From Massilia sp. Root351 (GTDB taxonomy: Bacteria > Pseudomonadota > Gammaproteobacteria > Burkholderiales > Burkholderiaceae_D), in assembly GCF_001425045.1 (NCBI RefSeq), contig NZ_LMDJ01000010.1, positions 26,371 to 90,370 of the forward strand: 64,000 bases of DNA. Direction: 5' to 3'. Positions 61,489 through 64,000 of the stretch are shown piece by piece (positions within the stretch are counted from its first letter, which is position 1; every line of letters begins with the position of its first letter). Below the pieces are notes generated by a model. The model was not told where the DNA came from. It was given only the letters and a program-made list of their open reading frames with translations, and did not search any database. The translations under genes and the position numbers were made by a program.

Positions 61489-63594
61489 ATGGCCCGCAAG
61501 ACCCCCATTGAGCGCTACCGCAACATCGGTATCTCCGCTCACATCGACGCTGGTAAAACCACCACCACCGAGCGCGTGCTGTTCTACACCGGCGTGAACC
61601 ACAAAATCGGTGAAGTGCACGACGGCGCCGCCACCATGGACTGGATGGAGCAGGAACAAGAGCGCGGCATCACCATTACTTCCGCAGCGACCACCTGCTT
61701 CTGGAAGGGCATGGCGAACAACTTCCCTGAGCACCACATCAACATCATCGACACCCCGGGCCACGTTGACTTCACCATTGAAGTTGAACGCTCGATGCGC
61801 GTGCTGGACGGCGCTTGCATGGTTTACTGCGCAGTGGGCGGTGTACAGCCTCAGTCGGAAACCGTATGGCGTCAGGCCAACAAGTACAAAGTGCCACGTC
61901 TGGCCTTCGTCAACAAGATGGACCGTACCGGCGCCAACTTCTTCAAGGTCTACGAGCAGATGCGCGCTCGCCTGAAGGCTAACCCGGTCCTGATCCAGAT
62001 CCCTATCGGCGCTGAAGACAACTTCAAAGGCGTGATCGATCTGGTCAAGATGAAAGCCATCATCTGGGACGACGCGTCCCAGGGCATGAAGTTCGACTAC
62101 GTCGACATTCCTGCGGAACTGGCTGCCTCGGCCGCCGAGTGGCGCGAGAAGATGGTTGAAGCCGCTGCCGAAGCGACCGAAGACCTGATGAACAAGTACC
62201 TGGAAGAAGGCGACCTGACCGAAGCCGAGATCAAGAAAGCGCTGCGCGACCGCACCATCGCTTCCGAGATCGTTCCTATGCTGTGCGGCACCGCCTTCAA
62301 GAACAAGGGCGTGCAAGCCATGCTGGACGCCGTGATCGAATACCTGCCATCGCCAGTCGACATCGACGACGTGACCGGTACCGACGAGCACGAAGAGCCT
62401 GCATCGCGTAAAGCTGCCGACGACGAGAAATTCTCGGCGCTGGCCTTCAAGATCATGACCGACCCGTTCGTCGGCCAGCTGGCCTTCTTCCGCGTGTACT
62501 CCGGCGCCATCAACTCGGGCGACACCGTGTACAACTCGGTCAAAGGCCGCAAAGAGCGCCTGGGCCGTATTCTGCAGATGCACGCCAACCAGCGCGAAGA
62601 GATCAAAGAAGTGCGCGCCGGCGACATCGCCGCTGCGGTGGGCCTGAAAGACGTGACCACCGGCGAAACCCTGTGCGATCCAGCGTCGATCATCGTGCTG
62701 GAACGCATGGTGTTCCCGGAGCCGGTGATTCAGCAGGCTGTTGAGCCGAAGACCAAGGCTGACCAGGAAAAAATGGGCCTGGCGCTGAACCGCCTGGCAC
62801 AGGAAGATCCTTCGTTCCGCGTGAAGACCGACGAAGAATCCGGCCAGACCATCATCGGTGGTATGGGCGAGCTGCACCTGGAAATTATCGTTGACCGCAT
62901 GAAGCGCGAATTCGGCGTGGAAGCGACCGTTGGCAAGCCACAAGTGGCTTACCGCGAAACCATCCGCAAGGTTTGCGAAGAAATCGAAGGCAAGTTCGTC
63001 AAGCAATCCGGTGGCCGCGGCCAGTACGGCCACGTGGTTCTGAAGATCGAACCGCAAGAGCCAGGCAAGGGCTTCGAATTCGTGGACGCGATCAAGGGCG
63101 GTACCGTGCCTCGCGAATACATCCCTGCAGTAGAAAAAGGCGTGCGCGAAACGCTGCCTACCGGCGTGCTGGCCGGCTACCCAGTGGTGGACGTGAAGGT
63201 CACGCTGTTCTTCGGTTCGTACCACGACGTGGACTCGAACGAAAACGCGTTCCGCATGGCCGCTTCGATGGCATTCAAGGACGGCTGCCGCAAGGCAAAT
63301 CCAGTCATCCTGGAACCAATGATGGCAGTGGAAGTGGAAACGCCGGAAGACTACGCCGGTACCGTGATGGGCGACCTGTCGTCCCGCCGTGGTATGGTGC
63401 AGGGCATGGACGAAATCCCAGGCGGCGGCGGCAAGATCATCAAAGCCGAAGTGCCTCTGTCGGAAATGTTCGGTTACTCGACCACCCTGCGTTCCGCAAC
63501 GCAAGGCCGTGCGACCTACACGATGGAATTCAAGCACTACTCGGAAGCGCCTAAGCACGTAACCGACGCAATCGTTACCGCTAAAGCGAAGTAA
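61489..63594 (+). CDS. fusA: Elongation factor G
   Basis: The 701-aa translocase GTPase has G1 [10 protein letters not shown], switch I through ERGITI, G3 DTPGHVDF, G4 NKMD and the domain II-V architecture of full length. EF-G drives tRNA-mRNA movement through the ribosome. It is third in the str operon behind a hairpin after rpsG. The sequence type ([22 protein letters not shown]) is the betaproteobacterial housekeeping EF-G; a second, divergent copy could exist elsewhere. Confidence 0.99.
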   Translation: MARKTPIERYRNIGISAHIDAGKTTTTERVLFYTGVNHKIGEVHDGAATMDWMEQEQERGITITSAATTCFWKGMANNFPEHHINIIDTPGHVDFTIEVERSMRVLDGACMVYCAVGGVQPQSETVWRQANKYKVPRLAFVNKMDRTGANFFKVYEQMRARLKANPVLIQIPIGAEDNFKGVIDLVKMKAIIWDDASQGMKFDYVDIPAELAASAAEWREKMVEAAAEATEDLMNKYLEEGDLTEAEIKKALRDRTIASEIVPMLCGTAFKNKGVQAMLDAVIEYLPSPVDIDDVTGTDEHEEPASRKAADDEKFSALAFKIMTDPFVGQLAFFRVYSGAINSGDTVYNSVKGRKERLGRILQMHANQREEIKEVRAGDIAAAVGLKDVTTGETLCDPASIIVLERMVFPEPVIQQAVEPKTKADQEKMGLALNRLAQEDPSFRVKTDEESGQTIIGGMGELHLEIIVDRMKREFGVEATVGKPQVAYRETIRKVCEEIEGKFVKQSGGRGQYGHVVLKIEPQEPGKGFEFVDAIKGGTVPREYIPAVEKGVRETLPTGVLAGYPVVDVKVTLFFGSYHDVDSNENAFRMAASMAFKDGCRKANPVILEPMMAVEVETPEDYAGTVMGDLSSRRGMVQGMDEIPGGGGKIIKAEVPLSEMFGYSTTLRSATQGRATYTMEFKHYSEAPKHVTDAIVTAKAK

Positions 63595-63607
63595 AATAAT
63601 GAATTGA

Positions 63608-63635
63608 CCGGCCGAGGGGTGATCCCCCCGGCCGG
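63608..63635 (+). terminator. Strong hairpin between fusA and tuf
   Basis: CCGGCCG and GGGG arms pair with CCCC and CGGCCGG: 11 base pairs with one A/C mismatch and a TGAT loop. Only a short TTT follows, so it probably acts as an attenuator or processing site between fusA and tuf. Confidence 0.55.
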
Positions 63636-63668
63636 GCAACTTTAAATCTTGTTCTAAGGAAGAATAAA

Positions 63669-64000
63669 ATGGCAAAAGGTAAATTCGAGCGGACCAAACC
63701 GCACGTCAACGTTGGCACCATCGGTCACGTCGACCACGGCAAAACCACCCTGACCGCAGCAATCGCAACCGTTCTGTCGAAGAAATTCGGCGGCGAAGCT
63801 AAAGCTTACGACCAGATCGACGCTGCACCAGAAGAAAAAGCACGCGGCATTACCATCAACACCGCACACGTCGAGTACGAGACCGCATCGCGTCACTACG
63901 CTCACGTTGACTGCCCAGGCCACGCCGACTACATCAAGAACATGATTACCGGTGCTGCGCAGATGGACGGCGCGATCCTGGTTTGCTCCGCAGCCGACGG
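63669..64000 (+). CDS. tuf: Elongation factor Tu (5' part, cut by window edge)
   Basis: The visible 110 codons are the N-terminal GTPase domain: GHVDHGKTT (P-loop) at residues 19-27, EEKARGITI (switch I) and DCPGHADY (switch II). EF-Tu brings aminoacyl-tRNA to the ribosome. AAGGAAG precedes the ATG. It is fourth in the str operon; burkholderial genomes usually carry a second near-identical tuf copy by the rpoB region. The remainder lies beyond the window. Confidence 0.99.
   Translation, partial: MAKGKFERTKPHVNVGTIGHVDHGKTTLTAAIATVLSKKFGGEAKAYDQIDAAPEEKARGITINTAHVEYETASRHYAHVDCPGHADYIKNMITGAAQMDGAILVCSAAD

Overview
The window looks like a chromosomal segment of a high-GC betaproteobacterium of the Burkholderiales, most likely Oxalobacteraceae (Massilia/Duganella/Janthinobacterium group). 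The grounds are a canonical str operon (rpsL-rpsG-fusA-tuf) at the right end, the GC-rich codon use, a TIGR01782-type TonB receptor next to a glycoside hydrolase, and short GGCGGGTT palindromes between genes. The genus is inference. No mobile element, phage, CRISPR array, rRNA or tRNA was seen.

Layout. 1-5.4 kb: a truncated DUF885 peptidase-like gene, an HPP-CBS membrane protein overlapping an Lrp-type regulator, and divergently a cysteine desulfurase fused through a degenerate metallo-beta-lactamase-like segment to a rhodanese. 5.5-14.3 kb: one very large cyclic beta-1,2-glucan synthase gene (2907 aa). 14.3-15.1 kb: a GDT1/UPF0016 manganese exporter behind a yybP-ykoY manganese riboswitch with its own promoter. 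15.2-21.2 kb: M1 aminopeptidase, beta-lactamase-fold hydrolase, a periplasmic solute-binding-like protein, aquaporin and a periplasmic methyltransferase.

21.3-34.9 kb: the most notable block. A sigma-54 promoter with an upstream array of TGTCCG/CGGACA repeats precedes two tandem TldD-TldE pairs. Both TldD copies carry Tat-type signal peptides and neither TldE does. DUF4159, MoxR ATPase, DUF58, BatA-like, DUF4175-like and a further membrane protein follow on the same strand with small gaps or overlaps. 34.9-41.3 kb: a divergent PNPOx-like/MocR pair, a lipoprotein, a TonB receptor and a spermidine-synthase-like protein. 41.3-44.1 kb: a histidine kinase and NtrC-type sigma-54 response regulator. 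44.1-45.6 kb: a divergent TetR-SDR pair with a clear operator. 45.7-50.4 kb: a HlyD/MacB-type ABC exporter operon whose promoter region has the same sigma-54 plus TGTCCG/CGGACA array architecture as the tldD promoter.

50.5-57 kb: a TonB receptor plus GH35-like glycosidase operon ending in a long hairpin, then a membrane-anchored MutS-like ATPase. 57.1-60.1 kb: a phosphoethanolamine-transferase-like protein and a PF11397-type GlcNAc transferase. 60.2-64 kb: the str operon with a consensus promoter and intercistronic hairpins; tuf runs off the window.

Working hypothesis (inference): the NtrC-type two-component system at 41-44 kb drives, through RpoN, both the periplasmic TldDE/MoxR-Bat operon and the exporter operon. 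Together these would form one envelope or peptide-defence (or peptide maturation and export) regulon.
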